This document shows, piece by piece, positions 28,030 through 36,514 of a stretch of 64,000 nucleotides of DNA. Below the pieces are notes generated by a model, which did not search any database, was not told where the DNA came from, and saw nothing but the letters and a program-made list of their open reading frames with translations. The stretch comes from Shewanella marinintestina. Lineage in GTDB: Bacteria; Pseudomonadota; Gammaproteobacteria; Enterobacterales; Shewanellaceae. The stretch lies in the NCBI RefSeq assembly GCF_023283845.1, contig NZ_JAKILC010000013.1, forward strand, positions 62,001-126,000, in the 5' to 3' direction. Each line of letters begins with the position of its first letter. The stretch's first letter is position 1. A program made the position numbers and the translations under genes.

Positions 28030-28140
28030 AAAATAGCTACCTTTTAGCTTACAAGTGTTCCGCTTTGACGCAAGTTTACTCGAAGAAACTCTAAACACTA
28101 AGAGTTTTTGCTCTATTTTTGTTAACTCAAACACAAAAAA

Positions 28141-28166
28141 AGGCCGTCCTGAGATGTCGACGGCCT
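28141..28166 (-). terminator. Intrinsic terminator upstream of the ligase gene
   Basis: Stem AGGCCGTC / GACGGCCT, ten-base loop, followed on the minus strand by seven T's. It ends transcription from the ABC exporter operon before the ligase gene. Confidence 0.85.
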
Positions 28167-28321
28167 ATATTTAACAACTATTCTTTTAAGCTAAGTATCT
28201 TAATTAAAAAACAAATAATTTATTAACAGCTGTACATTTTAGCTCTGATTACTCACGCAACAAATCAGATTAAATTTTAATCATCTTTATGTTTTTAACC
28301 GTTATCATGGCCGTATTAAAA

Positions 28322-29626
28322 CTATGATTGTAGTAAATCACCACGCCATAAACGGTACTTTGCCAAGCCCAAAGCAAATAAAGAAACAGCCAAAAATAGC
28401 AAATCCCATTGCACTAAACTCCATACCTGTTGACCAATTTCAACATCGGATAACCCTGCGGAAACCCAGCCCGAAAGTAAGCCAACCAGAAAAATCACCC
28501 CAGAGATCTGCAAAGATGTTCGACACATAGAACCAAAAGCTAAAGTTGCGGCACAGCCAAAACATGTCGTTAAAACAATATGCAGCCAAATGGATAGGCT
28601 AATCATTGGGTTTAATAAACTCACTAAACTTGCGGTAACCACCATGCTTACAACCAAAATAGCCAGTAATCGATATTGTCCTTGCATAAACGCATTTATC
28701 ATACCTTGCTTGCCATCAAAGCCTGGTAGTACAAATAAGCTTTCAACCGAACGCCAACGCTGAATACGGGTCCAGTGCAACATGCCACATAGGATACAAT
28801 TGAACTGCACCAGTAAAATCAAAACTGGAAACGGTGTCTCTAAATAATGCGTAACAACAGCCAGCAACAAGGTAAACAACGGCATGGCTATAATCATGAT
28901 GCTAAACACCGGACCAATAAAATAGTTAGCTGGGTGCAAGCTGCGTTCAAGACGGTTTAATAAACTAAATGACTGCGGTGAAGGCAACCAAAACCACCCC
29001 ATCTCTAAGCCATTTAAATACACGGCACGGGCTTTACTATTCCACCCTAAAGCAAACAGCTTACGCCATAAAATTATTGCTGAAGCCACAATAACAAGTA
29101 GCATTATCAAGCCTGCCCATGACGGCAGCAAGTCAGTTAAATAGGGCGCCATAGGTAGGGAGATATACAGCAAGAATGACAAATGAAACGCATTGCTCTT
29201 AGTTAGGCTTAAGTATAAAAAGCCTAAGCCAAAAAGCAGTGTTAATTGTAACTCGGTTATTTTTTCAAGCGCATTATGTGCGACTAAAAATACTAAGGCG
29301 ATGATCAGGCTGACAGTCAGTAGCATAGCAGCCTGCAACAACACGCTTTGCCGATACTGTGGTACTAAACTCGCCCATTCCGTTGCCGCTAACCGGTTCA
29401 TCTGCCAAGCAATTGCGACACAGGTTGAGGCAACAAACATGTTCATCAATAAGATTAAGGTATCGACTTTACGTTCTGCATCGTCCGGCAGCAAAAAAGG
29501 TAAGCCGATTGCCATAACTAAACCCAAGAAGCCAACGCCAATAAAGCTGGCACAACCTAGATCAAACACCCATAAACGCAAGCAGCCCTTTAACCATTTA
29601 CCCGAACGAATAAACGCCCAACTCAT
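28322..29626 (-). CDS. ABC exporter membrane subunit
   Basis: 434 residues, about eleven hydrophobic segments, no soluble domain. It overlaps the preceding ATPase gene by four bases (ATGA), so it is its permease partner. The N-terminus (KWLKGCLRLWVFDLGCASFIGV) and general plan fit the permeases paired with YtrA-controlled ATPases. Substrate unknown; with the regulator it suggests a response to envelope-active compounds. Confidence 0.75.
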   Translation of the reverse strand: MSWAFIRSGKWLKGCLRLWVFDLGCASFIGVGFLGLVMAIGLPFLLPDDAERKVDTLILLMNMFVASTCVAIAWQMNRLAATEWASLVPQYRQSVLLQAAMLLTVSLIIALVFLVAHNALEKITELQLTLLFGLGFLYLSLTKSNAFHLSFLLYISLPMAPYLTDLLPSWAGLIMLLVIVASAIILWRKLFALGWNSKARAVYLNGLEMGWFWLPSPQSFSLLNRLERSLHPANYFIGPVFSIMIIAMPLFTLLLAVVTHYLETPFPVLILLVQFNCILCGMLHWTRIQRWRSVESLFVLPGFDGKQGMINAFMQGQYRLLAILVVSMVVTASLVSLLNPMISLSIWLHIVLTTCFGCAATLAFGSMCRTSLQISGVIFLVGLLSGWVSAGLSDVEIGQQVWSLVQWDLLFLAVSLFALGLAKYRLWRGDLLQS

Positions 29627-30465
29627 GAGTGTAGCTCCATGAAGAGTTGTTCAAGGTTAAGTGACTCAGCACTAATCAGTCCGTCAAACTGCTGCTGATA
29701 GTTATCCACCAGCACCTTATTACCATTACGATTCAAAACGCTTAGCTCTGCCGGTAATTGAGTCCCCTCTTCCAAACTCAGTAGTTGCACCTGCTCTCGA
29801 AGTTCATCAATCTCTTTAAACAGTACTAATTCACCTTTTTTAATCAATGCTAAATGGCTGGCAACACGTTCAAGATCTGAGGTGATATGAGAAGAGAAGA
29901 GCACACAAGAGCCTGATTCGATCGCGAGATCAAACAGATCTGCCATAAATTTACGTCTTGCTATGGGATCTAAACTTGCGACGGGTTCATCTAAGATAAG
30001 GAGTTTAGGACGGTAAGACATGGCCATGATGAGCGCCAAGGATTGGCGTTGACCTACAGATAAGCGCTGCACTTGCTGCTTAGGTTCAAGATCGAAACGT
30101 TGCAACCACTCCTTCTCTAATGCCATATCCCAATCGGGATAAAAGCTACGGTGTAAATCAAGCGCCTTTGCTACGCTAAAACCTTCGTAACCAAAAGGTT
30201 GCTGCGGTACATAGCCTATTTGGGTTTTGAGCTTTGAGCTTAAGTCTTTCACTGAACTCCCGAGCACGCTTACCTCGCCCAAAGAGGGTTCGATAATTCC
30301 CAGAGCACAGCGCATTAAGGTCGATTTACCTGCCCCATTTTGGCCGAGTAACCCAACTACCATGCCAGGATATAACTGCAGACTCAGTGACGTTAACGCA
30401 TTCTGGCCGTCAAAATCTTTGCTAACCTCGGTAAAGGCCAACGTCGGTGCTTGCTTCATTTCCAT
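29623..30465 (-). CDS. ABC exporter ATPase
   Basis: 280 residues. Walker A GQNGAGKST (about residue 40), signature LSVGQRQSL (about residue 138), Walker B LLILDEPVASLDP (about residue 158) and switch His in SSHITSD. The C-terminal about 70 residues are a variable extension typical of CcmA/YtrB-like ATPases. It sits between the GntR regulator (46 bases upstream) and its permease. Confidence 0.92.
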   Translation of the reverse strand: MEMKQAPTLAFTEVSKDFDGQNALTSLSLQLYPGMVVGLLGQNGAGKSTLMRCALGIIEPSLGEVSVLGSSVKDLSSKLKTQIGYVPQQPFGYEGFSVAKALDLHRSFYPDWDMALEKEWLQRFDLEPKQQVQRLSVGQRQSLALIMAMSYRPKLLILDEPVASLDPIARRKFMADLFDLAIESGSCVLFSSHITSDLERVASHLALIKKGELVLFKEIDELREQVQLLSLEEGTQLPAELSVLNRNGNKVLVDNYQQQFDGLISAESLNLEQLFMELHS

Positions 30466-30510
30466 CGAAAATTGTCCTTTGGTCTTACTTTTCGCTTAGC
30501 GAGATCCGGC

Positions 30511-30885
30511 TTACTTTTGCCAGCGTTCTCCTACTAGGGCTTGCAGCCCATTCAAATCAATCCCCAATTGCTGCGCCTGTTTAATGAGTGCATCTACAGG
30601 CGTAATCAATAATTGGTTGCTATTACTAGCTTCATTTTGCGCTTTTAGTGCCACTCGTGTGGGCTGACCACGTCGGCGCTCCAGCCAACCTTGCTCTACA
30701 AGTTGCTGAATAGCGCGCGATACCGTCATCGGGTTCACGGTTAGATGCTCAGCCATCTGCCGTACTGATGGCAGTACCTGTTCACTTTGCAGTTGGCCCC
30801 CCACAATCAAACGTACAATCTGCTCGCTTAATTGTCGATAAATGGGTTCACCACTACTAGGGTTGACATTTAGTTGTTCTAACAT
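30511..30885 (-). CDS. YtrA-type GntR transcriptional repressor
   Basis: 124 residues, the short length of the YtrA subfamily (winged helix plus a small dimerisation tail, no large ligand domain). Helix-turn-helix is in LPSVRQMAEHLTVNPMTVSRAIQQL (residues about 38-62). In Gram-positive relatives YtrA represses a linked ABC operon induced by cell-wall antibiotics. Here it heads the ABC operon and faces a second operon containing another ABC exporter, with an inverted repeat between them. Confidence 0.9.
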   Translation of the reverse strand: MLEQLNVNPSSGEPIYRQLSEQIVRLIVGGQLQSEQVLPSVRQMAEHLTVNPMTVSRAIQQLVEQGWLERRRGQPTRVALKAQNEASNSNQLLITPVDALIKQAQQLGIDLNGLQALVGERWQK

Positions 30886-30897
30886 TAGCCTTTAGTC

Positions 30898-30929
30898 ACT
30901 GTATTAATACATTGATACACCGATACAGT
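30898..30929. promoter_or_regulatory. Candidate YtrA-type operator
   Basis: TGTATTAATACA (30900-30911) is a perfect 12-base palindrome, nested in a wider inverted repeat ACTGTAT (30898-30904) / ATACAGT (30923-30929). It lies between the repressor gene and the divergent hydrolase operon, about 12 bases from the repressor start. This makes it the obvious site for autoregulation and for control of both directions. Confidence 0.65.
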
Positions 30930-30975
30930 ACAAAGTTAACATAGATACGCTAAATTGCAAAAAGGAATCAGTATC

Positions 30976-32529
30976 ATGCTTCATGGAATGTACTCTCAAT
31001 TATGCGCTCGGGTAACACCTGCATTATGGCGCCACAAGCCAGCAGTCATTGCTGTGCTACTTGGAGCAGGCTTGGCTATTCCTTCTGCACAAGCTGACAC
31101 CCAAACGGCGGTAGCAACCTCAAACGACCAACAGGCGTGCTATGTAGACGGTTTATCTGAGCAGATGCAATGCGGCTCTATCTCAGTTCCTGAAAATTAT
31201 GCCAAACCTAATGGCAAACAGATCCAAATTCATTACGTGGTTATGCCGTCCACCAAGCCCAACAATAAGTCCGAAGCCTTACTCGCTATCGCAGGCGGTC
31301 CTGGGCAGTCAGCGATTGAAAATGCTAAAGGCTTCGATCGCATGCTTAGCAAAGTGCGCCAAACAGAAGATGTCATTCTTATTGACCAACGCGGTACTGG
31401 CCAATCAAACCCGTTGCAATGCATTGGCGACGGCTTTGAAAGTGCGCTAGCAGTTAACGAAAGTGATTTTGACACCCGAGTTGAAACTCAAAAATGTTTA
31501 GATGAACTTGATGCCGATGTGACTCAATATGGCAGTTTAAGTGCACTTAAAGACTTCGAAGCAGTAAGACAGCACCTTGGCTACCAAAAATTGCACCTAT
31601 ATGGCGTATCTTACGGCACACGTATGGCTCAGCTGTATATGCGTCATTATCCACAAAGCCTAGCTACGGTAACTTTGGACGGTGTAGTCCCTATGCAGCA
31701 AAGTGTATTAGCCATTGGCAACGCCATCGCTAGAGCATTCGATTTGTTAGTTGAAGATTGCGCTAACAACACTCTTTGCCATACACAATTTCCTGACCTT
31801 AAAAGCGATCTTGAAAAAGTCGATGCAGAGCTAGCAATGGCGCCCAAAATTAGCCAAGTACCGGATCCATTAACTGGCGAACTCACTCAATTGACCTTAA
31901 CCCGCAGCAAGTTTAAAGGCTCGCTACGTATGGCCCTGTATTCTCCAAGTACCCGCTCACTTATTCCCCATGCGATTCATCAAGCAGCTAATGGCAATTT
32001 CCAGCCTATTACCGGCCTCTATGCTATGGGGATTGATAACGCCGGTATCGCTATGGGTATGCATGCCTCAGTAGTATGCGGTGAAGATTGGCAACGCATT
32101 ACCCCAGAATTACGCGCTAAAACCAATGAAAGCTACTTTGGTCAAGAGATGCTAAAAACTTTTGCAGAGTCTTGTGCGGTATGGAATATGCCAGCGGTAG
32201 ATGCCAGCTTTAGCCAACCCATTGCCAGCGATATTCCAACTTTACTGCTATCAGGTGAGTTAGACCCTGCTACGCCACCAAGCTGGGGGGAACTCGCCAT
32301 GGAAAAACTCAGTAATGCCAAGCACTTTGTCGCACCTTATGCAACCCACGGTGTGGCATATCAGTCTTGTGGTAATGACTTAATCGCCGAATTAGTTGAA
32401 CAAGGCTCGGTAGCAGAATTAGACGCTGAATGCCTAAGTGAGGATATTCGCCGCAATTTCTATCTCAATGCCAGCACGGTAGAAGCTATTCCAACTGATG
32501 CAGACGAACAAACAGCCCTGAATAAGTAA
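30976..32529 (+). CDS. Exported alpha/beta hydrolase (TAP-like peptidase)
   Basis: 517 residues from the ATG at 30976, which has AAGGAA upstream. Signal peptide runs to about AIPSAQA. The alpha/beta-hydrolase core has an oxyanion-type AIAGGPGQSA, IDQRGTGQSNP, the nucleophile elbow GVSYGTRMAQLYMRHYP (Ser, about residue 215), the Asp region SGELDPATPPSWGE and the His in ATHGVAY. The C-terminal domain resembles TAP-type proline/tripeptidyl aminopeptidases of Streptomyces and Xanthomonas. It would trim peptides in the periplasm. First gene of a five-gene operon with an ABC exporter. Confidence 0.88.
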   Translation: MLHGMYSQLCARVTPALWRHKPAVIAVLLGAGLAIPSAQADTQTAVATSNDQQACYVDGLSEQMQCGSISVPENYAKPNGKQIQIHYVVMPSTKPNNKSEALLAIAGGPGQSAIENAKGFDRMLSKVRQTEDVILIDQRGTGQSNPLQCIGDGFESALAVNESDFDTRVETQKCLDELDADVTQYGSLSALKDFEAVRQHLGYQKLHLYGVSYGTRMAQLYMRHYPQSLATVTLDGVVPMQQSVLAIGNAIARAFDLLVEDCANNTLCHTQFPDLKSDLEKVDAELAMAPKISQVPDPLTGELTQLTLTRSKFKGSLRMALYSPSTRSLIPHAIHQAANGNFQPITGLYAMGIDNAGIAMGMHASVVCGEDWQRITPELRAKTNESYFGQEMLKTFAESCAVWNMPAVDASFSQPIASDIPTLLLSGELDPATPPSWGELAMEKLSNAKHFVAPYATHGVAYQSCGNDLIAELVEQGSVAELDAECLSEDIRRNFYLNASTVEAIPTDADEQTALNK

Positions 32530-32539
32530 GGAAACAACC

Positions 32540-33274
32540 ATGATACAAGTATCAAATTTATCAAAACACATCGGAGATGTGCAGGCGCTGAACGATTTAA
32601 GTTTCTCTGCGCTTGATGGCCAAATTACGGGGCTACTCGGCCCTAATGGCGCAGGTAAAACCACCTGTTTACGTACCGTATTTGGCCTATTAAAACCTGA
32701 CCAAGGTAACGCTGAAATTGATGGTATCGATATCGCAGTGTCACCGGTTGCCGCTAAGCAGCAATTAGGCTTGTTCCCTGACCCTTTTGGTTTATATGAG
32801 CGTTTAACCCCACGGGAATATATTAGCTATTTTGCCGAGCTCAATGGCTTATCGCGCAAAGAGGCAAAAATCGCCACCAGCAATGTGATTGAACGATTAC
32901 ACCTTGCCGATATTGCCGACAGACAGTGCAAAGGCTTTTCGCAAGGTCAGCGAATGAAAACTGCATTGGCGCAAGCCATAGTGCATCAGCCAACCAATAT
33001 CATTCTTGACGAGCCAACCCGCGGTTTAGATGTAATGAGCACCCGTGTACTACGTGATATTTTGCGCGACCTTAGAGACCAAGGCCACTGTGTATTATTT
33101 TCCAGCCATGTGATGCAAGAAGTTGCTGCGCTTTGTGATCAGGTGATTGTAATGGCTGAAGGGCGTGTCGTAGCAGTAGGTAGCCCTGATGCGCTTTGCC
33201 AACAAACAGGAAAAGCATCACTCGAAGATGCCTTTATTCAATTAATTGGCACCGACGAAGGCATTGCAGCCTAA
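32540..33274 (+). CDS. natA: NatA-like ABC exporter ATPase
   Basis: 244 residues. Walker A GPNGAGKTT (about residue 35), signature FSQGQRMKTALAQA (about residue 132), Walker B IILDEPTRGLDV (about residue 154), switch His in SSHVMQE. Its best comparison is NatA, the ATPase of the Na+-exporting NatAB pair. TAAGGAAAC ribosome-binding site; 10 bases after the hydrolase gene. Confidence 0.85.
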   Translation: MIQVSNLSKHIGDVQALNDLSFSALDGQITGLLGPNGAGKTTCLRTVFGLLKPDQGNAEIDGIDIAVSPVAAKQQLGLFPDPFGLYERLTPREYISYFAELNGLSRKEAKIATSNVIERLHLADIADRQCKGFSQGQRMKTALAQAIVHQPTNIILDEPTRGLDVMSTRVLRDILRDLRDQGHCVLFSSHVMQEVAALCDQVIVMAEGRVVAVGSPDALCQQTGKASLEDAFIQLIGTDEGIAA

Positions 33275-33299
33275 TTAAGGCTGATAAAAGGATTTTAAT

Positions 33300-34442
33300 A
33301 TGAGTAATAAAATAATCACCATGATCCGCAAAGAGCTGATCGATGCCGCTCGCGATAAACGCTCAGTAATGGCGGGTCTATACTATGCAATTGGCACACC
33401 GTTATTAATGTGCGGCATGTTCTTTTTGCTAATAGGTCAACTTACCAGCCCTGAAGATCTCAATATCAAAATAGATAATGCTAATGGCGCCCCCGATCTA
33501 GTGAAGTTTCTTGCTAGTCGAGGGATCAGCAATGGTGACAGTAATGCCGAAGACACCAAAAATATTCAACTCATCATTAGCGATGACTATGCCGCGAATA
33601 TGGCTAAGGGCCTGAGCGCCGAAGTGATTTTAGTCGCCGACGCCTCTAATGAGAAACTGCAGAATTCGATCCGTCGCCTAGAGAGAAGCTTGCAGGAATA
33701 CAGTGGTGAAATGGGCAGTTTACGCCTGATTGCACGCGGCATTGATCCGCGAGTGATGCAACCTATTAAGGTTAATGTAAAAGATGAAGCCACACCGGAT
33801 TCTAAAGCGGGTATGATCTTAGGTTTAGCCACCATGACGATGATCTATGCAGTATTCATCTCAGGCATGAACCTCGCAATCGACACCAGCGCCGGTGAGC
33901 GTGAGCGTAATTCACTGGCATTGTTATTGAGCCACCCAGTCTCGACTTGGGAGATTGTGATTGCCAAGATTACCGCGGTGAGCATTTTTGCCATGGTTGG
34001 CTTAGTACTCACCTTGCTCATTTCTAAGCTAGCTTACAGTTTTGTTCCCTGGCAAGAACTAGGCTTTGCGGTCAGTGTAAACGCCAACTTTATTGTAATG
34101 ATGCTAATCGTTGGCCTGCCTGTAGCAATCATGGCTGCTTGCTTGCAGCTATTTGTTTCCTTTATGGCAAAGAGCTTTAAAGAAGCCCAGTCCTACATCA
34201 CTATCGTGTTAATGGTACCTATGATGCTCGCCATGGCGGCAAGCTACAACATCGCACCAGACACGATTCAATGGTTGCCTATTTCAGGCCAATTACAGGC
34301 GTTAATCGAGTTTATTAAGGGGCGAGAACTACCTCTTACTCAACTTGCCGTATCTTCAACCTTCACTTTAGCAATTGCCTTAGGTTTAGCTATCGGCATG
34401 CAAAAATCACTCAAAAGCGAGAAGATTGTATTTGGTTTATAA
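33300..34442 (+). CDS. natB: NatB-like ABC exporter permease
   Basis: 380 residues. An N-terminal helix (YYAIGTPLLMCGMFFLLIGQL) is followed by a large extracytoplasmic domain (about residues 45-165), then five or so helices: MILGLATMTMIYAVFISGMNL, GERERNSLALLLSHPVSTWEIVIAK, VGLPVAIMAACLQLFVSFMAK, and the C-terminal pair. The SAGERERNSLALLLSHPV motif is typical of ABC-2/NatB permeases. Cotranscribed with natA. Confidence 0.85.
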   Translation: MSNKIITMIRKELIDAARDKRSVMAGLYYAIGTPLLMCGMFFLLIGQLTSPEDLNIKIDNANGAPDLVKFLASRGISNGDSNAEDTKNIQLIISDDYAANMAKGLSAEVILVADASNEKLQNSIRRLERSLQEYSGEMGSLRLIARGIDPRVMQPIKVNVKDEATPDSKAGMILGLATMTMIYAVFISGMNLAIDTSAGERERNSLALLLSHPVSTWEIVIAKITAVSIFAMVGLVLTLLISKLAYSFVPWQELGFAVSVNANFIVMMLIVGLPVAIMAACLQLFVSFMAKSFKEAQSYITIVLMVPMMLAMAASYNIAPDTIQWLPISGQLQALIEFIKGRELPLTQLAVSSTFTLAIALGLAIGMQKSLKSEKIVFGL

Positions 34443-34520
34443 ACCATCTAAAGGGCTTAACGCAAAACCGTTTAGCCCTTGCAAATTTACATCACTCTTT
34501 AAGGAATAAGGATATAGATT

Positions 34521-34772
34521 ATGGAATTTATCGATAAGATTTTAGCTAGCGACAATACAGGTTTCATGGCTCTACTCGGTCTAGGTGTGTTAGCTATTTG
34601 GTTCCTACCTGCCATGCTTGCTTTGGCATTTAACCGTAAGCATTTCAAACTCATCTTGCTGGCATGCATTCCAGCTGGGTTTTCGTTAATTGCATGGGGC
34701 GGCGTAATGGTTTGGGCGACAACGGGTAAAGCCGTTGATAAATATGCCAACCGTGCTAATGCCCAAAGTTAA
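34521..34772 (+). CDS. Small membrane protein, superinfection-immunity-like
   Basis: 83 residues, two helices (MALLGLGVLAIWFLPAMLALA and LILLACIPAGFSLIAWGGVMVWA) with a basic FNRKHFK turn between them. The plan, FLPxxxAxxRKH then a second helix with W-x6-W, resembles the Imm superinfection-immunity family (phage T4 Imm-like membrane proteins widespread in bacteria). AAGGA ribosome-binding site. Fourth gene of the hydrolase-NatAB operon; in this setting it may be an envelope-stress component rather than phage immunity. Confidence 0.6.
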   Translation: MEFIDKILASDNTGFMALLGLGVLAIWFLPAMLALAFNRKHFKLILLACIPAGFSLIAWGGVMVWATTGKAVDKYANRANAQS

Positions 34773-34805
34773 CTATCAGCAATATTTGAATAAAGGAGTA
34801 CTACA

Positions 34806-35036
34806 ATGGACTTACCTATGATTGTTTTAATTGTCGCTATCGTTGCTATCGCCACAGCAGGTGAAGCGTTTAAGCACTACTTAAAATCACGAAAAATCAC
34901 CAGTTCAGAGATCACTAACAATGAACTTGAACTGCTGCGTAAACAAAATCGTCATCTTGAACAGCGAGTTGAAGTGCTAGAAAAAATCGTCACAGACAAC
35001 AGCTACGATCTAAAATCGACCATCAACGCATTGTAA
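34806..35036 (+). CDS. Small PspB-like membrane/coiled-coil protein
   Basis: 76 residues: one N-terminal helix (LPMIVLIVAIVAIATAGEAF), a basic stretch, then a coiled coil (ELELLRKQNRHLEQRVEVLEKIVTD) much like the cytosolic part of phage-shock protein PspB (RERIQALESIL). AAAGGAG ribosome-binding site, 33 bases after the previous gene. No pspA or pspC beside it, so a full psp system is not implied. Likely a small envelope-stress sensor or scaffold at the end of the operon. Confidence 0.65.
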   Translation: MDLPMIVLIVAIVAIATAGEAFKHYLKSRKITSSEITNNELELLRKQNRHLEQRVEVLEKIVTDNSYDLKSTINAL

Positions 35037-35102
35037 ATGTTAGCAACACCGCCTATTACCCATAGGTTAATCAAAACGCGATAAGTAACTGACATCGCCG
35101 CA

Positions 35103-36110
35103 TTAACAGCAGTCATGGGTATTGAATTTTTGCCGGTAAGCACTCGGTGATAAGCTCGTCGTTTGTATAAACAACTTTCTGAATGAACTGACATCTTCAT
35201 AACCCACCTCAACCACGATTTGCTCAATAGCTAACTCTGTGGTCTCCAATAAACGCTTAGCTTCATCAACTCTCAGCCGCTGAATATAACTTGCAGGCGT
35301 CTCATCTATCGCCTTTTTAAAACGACGAATAAGCGTGCGTTTTCCTACCGCAAATTTATCGGCTATATCATCTAACAGTAAATTGGATTTAAGGTGCAAT
35401 TGCATCCAGTCTTGAATGCGATTTACCAGTTCATCTTTATGTAATGGCTCTGCGTCTAAGGTCATAAAAGCTTGCTGTGAAGTTCGATTTGGATCAATTA
35501 ACAGCACTTTGGCCATTTGAGTGGCAATTTGCTCGCCAACTAAGTTCTGCACTAACAGTAACGCTAAGCTCAAGTTTGCCGTAGTCGCGCCAGCGGTATA
35601 GAACTGCCCATCATTAAGAACTACGTGCTCACTACACAAATTCACTCGCGGAAAGCTTCGTTTAAATAGCTCTGCAAGCCACCACTCACAGGTGGCCTTT
35701 TTTCCATCTAGCAGGCCTGACGCCGCCAGCAATAAGGTACCTGAACAATAAGCCGCTATCGGTTTTTGACTTTCAGCAAACCTTCTCAAGGTCTGTAAGT
35801 GCGGCTTAAACTCTTCCAGATAAGCATCAAACTGCTTACGATTGGTGATAGTCGCAGAAGCAACAACTACCGCGTCAGCGTGGCTAAGGTAGTGCTCAGC
35901 TTCATCATAAGTGACCACTGGCAGCTGTACATTATGATCGCTTTTTATCGGCTCTCCATTCGGTGAAATAACCGCGCATTCAAATAAGAGTTCATCGGCA
36001 TCAGGATGTGTGATCTGCCAGTAGGTATTACAGAAACTAAACACATCCATAAAACTTAAAATGCCACCAGCAACGGCATTGTCTGCGGCTAATACGACTA
36101 TCCGTTTCAT
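35103..36110 (-). CDS. GlxA-type transcriptional regulator (DJ-1/PfpI plus AraC)
   Basis: 335 residues from the ATG at 36110, with AGAGGTGAT just upstream. The N-terminal about 190 residues form a DJ-1/PfpI amidotransferase-like domain with AAYCSGTLLLAASGLLDGKKAT (Cys elbow, about residue 135). The C-terminal AraC domain shows LDDIADKFAVGKRTLIRRFKKA (about residue 245) and IEQIVVEVGYEDVSSFRKLF (about residue 295). GlxA-like regulators control amino-acid, betaine or methylated-amine pathways; target genes unknown here. Confidence 0.88.
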   Translation of the reverse strand: MKRIVVLAADNAVAGGILSFMDVFSFCNTYWQITHPDADELLFECAVISPNGEPIKSDHNVQLPVVTYDEAEHYLSHADAVVVASATITNRKQFDAYLEEFKPHLQTLRRFAESQKPIAAYCSGTLLLAASGLLDGKKATCEWWLAELFKRSFPRVNLCSEHVVLNDGQFYTAGATTANLSLALLLVQNLVGEQIATQMAKVLLIDPNRTSQQAFMTLDAEPLHKDELVNRIQDWMQLHLKSNLLLDDIADKFAVGKRTLIRRFKKAIDETPASYIQRLRVDEAKRLLETTELAIEQIVVEVGYEDVSSFRKLFIQTTSLSPSAYRQKFNTHDCC

Positions 36111-36237
36111 ATCACCTCTCTTCACAGTATCACTCAACTGTCACTTATCACCCCAATTGTGTCAATAATGACACTCAAACGAGCTTTGTCTAGTTTTTAT
36201 ACTGTTGGCATACCGTTAGAGTTACAGGAGCGACAAG

Positions 36238-36480
36238 ATGAAAAGAGATGGAGAAATGAATCAACCAACACACCGCCAAGTGAATGGAGTTACGGCTAAT
36301 CGCCTTGTTAGTAGCGTATATTTAGTCCTCAGCTGGAGCCTATTAATCTGGCTGAATTTCAGCATTGAGCCTAATCTGTTTGGTCACTTTATCGCAATTC
36401 CAAGTTTACTGTTATTAAATGGGTATAGTGCCTATACGATTGCGCAAAATCCTAAAAATAAAGCCGCTAGTTTGAACTAG
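36238..36480 (+). CDS. Small two-helix membrane protein
   Basis: 80 residues, CAGGAG seven bases before the first ATG. After a polar N-terminus come two hydrophobic segments (VYLVLSWSLLIWLNF and HFIAIPSLLLLNGYSAYTIA). No family recognised. It is divergent from the GlxA-type regulator with about 127 bases between them, so it may be a target of that regulator. Its stop lies inside a terminator hairpin. Confidence 0.6.
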   Translation: MKRDGEMNQPTHRQVNGVTANRLVSSVYLVLSWSLLIWLNFSIEPNLFGHFIAIPSLLLLNGYSAYTIAQNPKNKAASLN

Positions 36481-36487
36481 CGGCTTT
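36460..36487. terminator. Intrinsic terminator overlapping a stop codon
   Basis: Eleven-base stem AAAGCCGCTAG / CTAGCGGCTTT with TTTGAA loop. It contains the stop of the small membrane protein gene and precedes the convergent chemoreceptor. Confidence 0.85.
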
Positions 36488-36514
36488 ATATAGATAATGA
36501 GTTTTTGGCTAAGT

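Noticed and set aside
34521..35036. Phage-related island suggested by immunity-like and PspB-like small genes
   Set aside because: No integrase, structural or replication genes nearby; the two genes are the end of a chromosomal ABC operon with good spacing.
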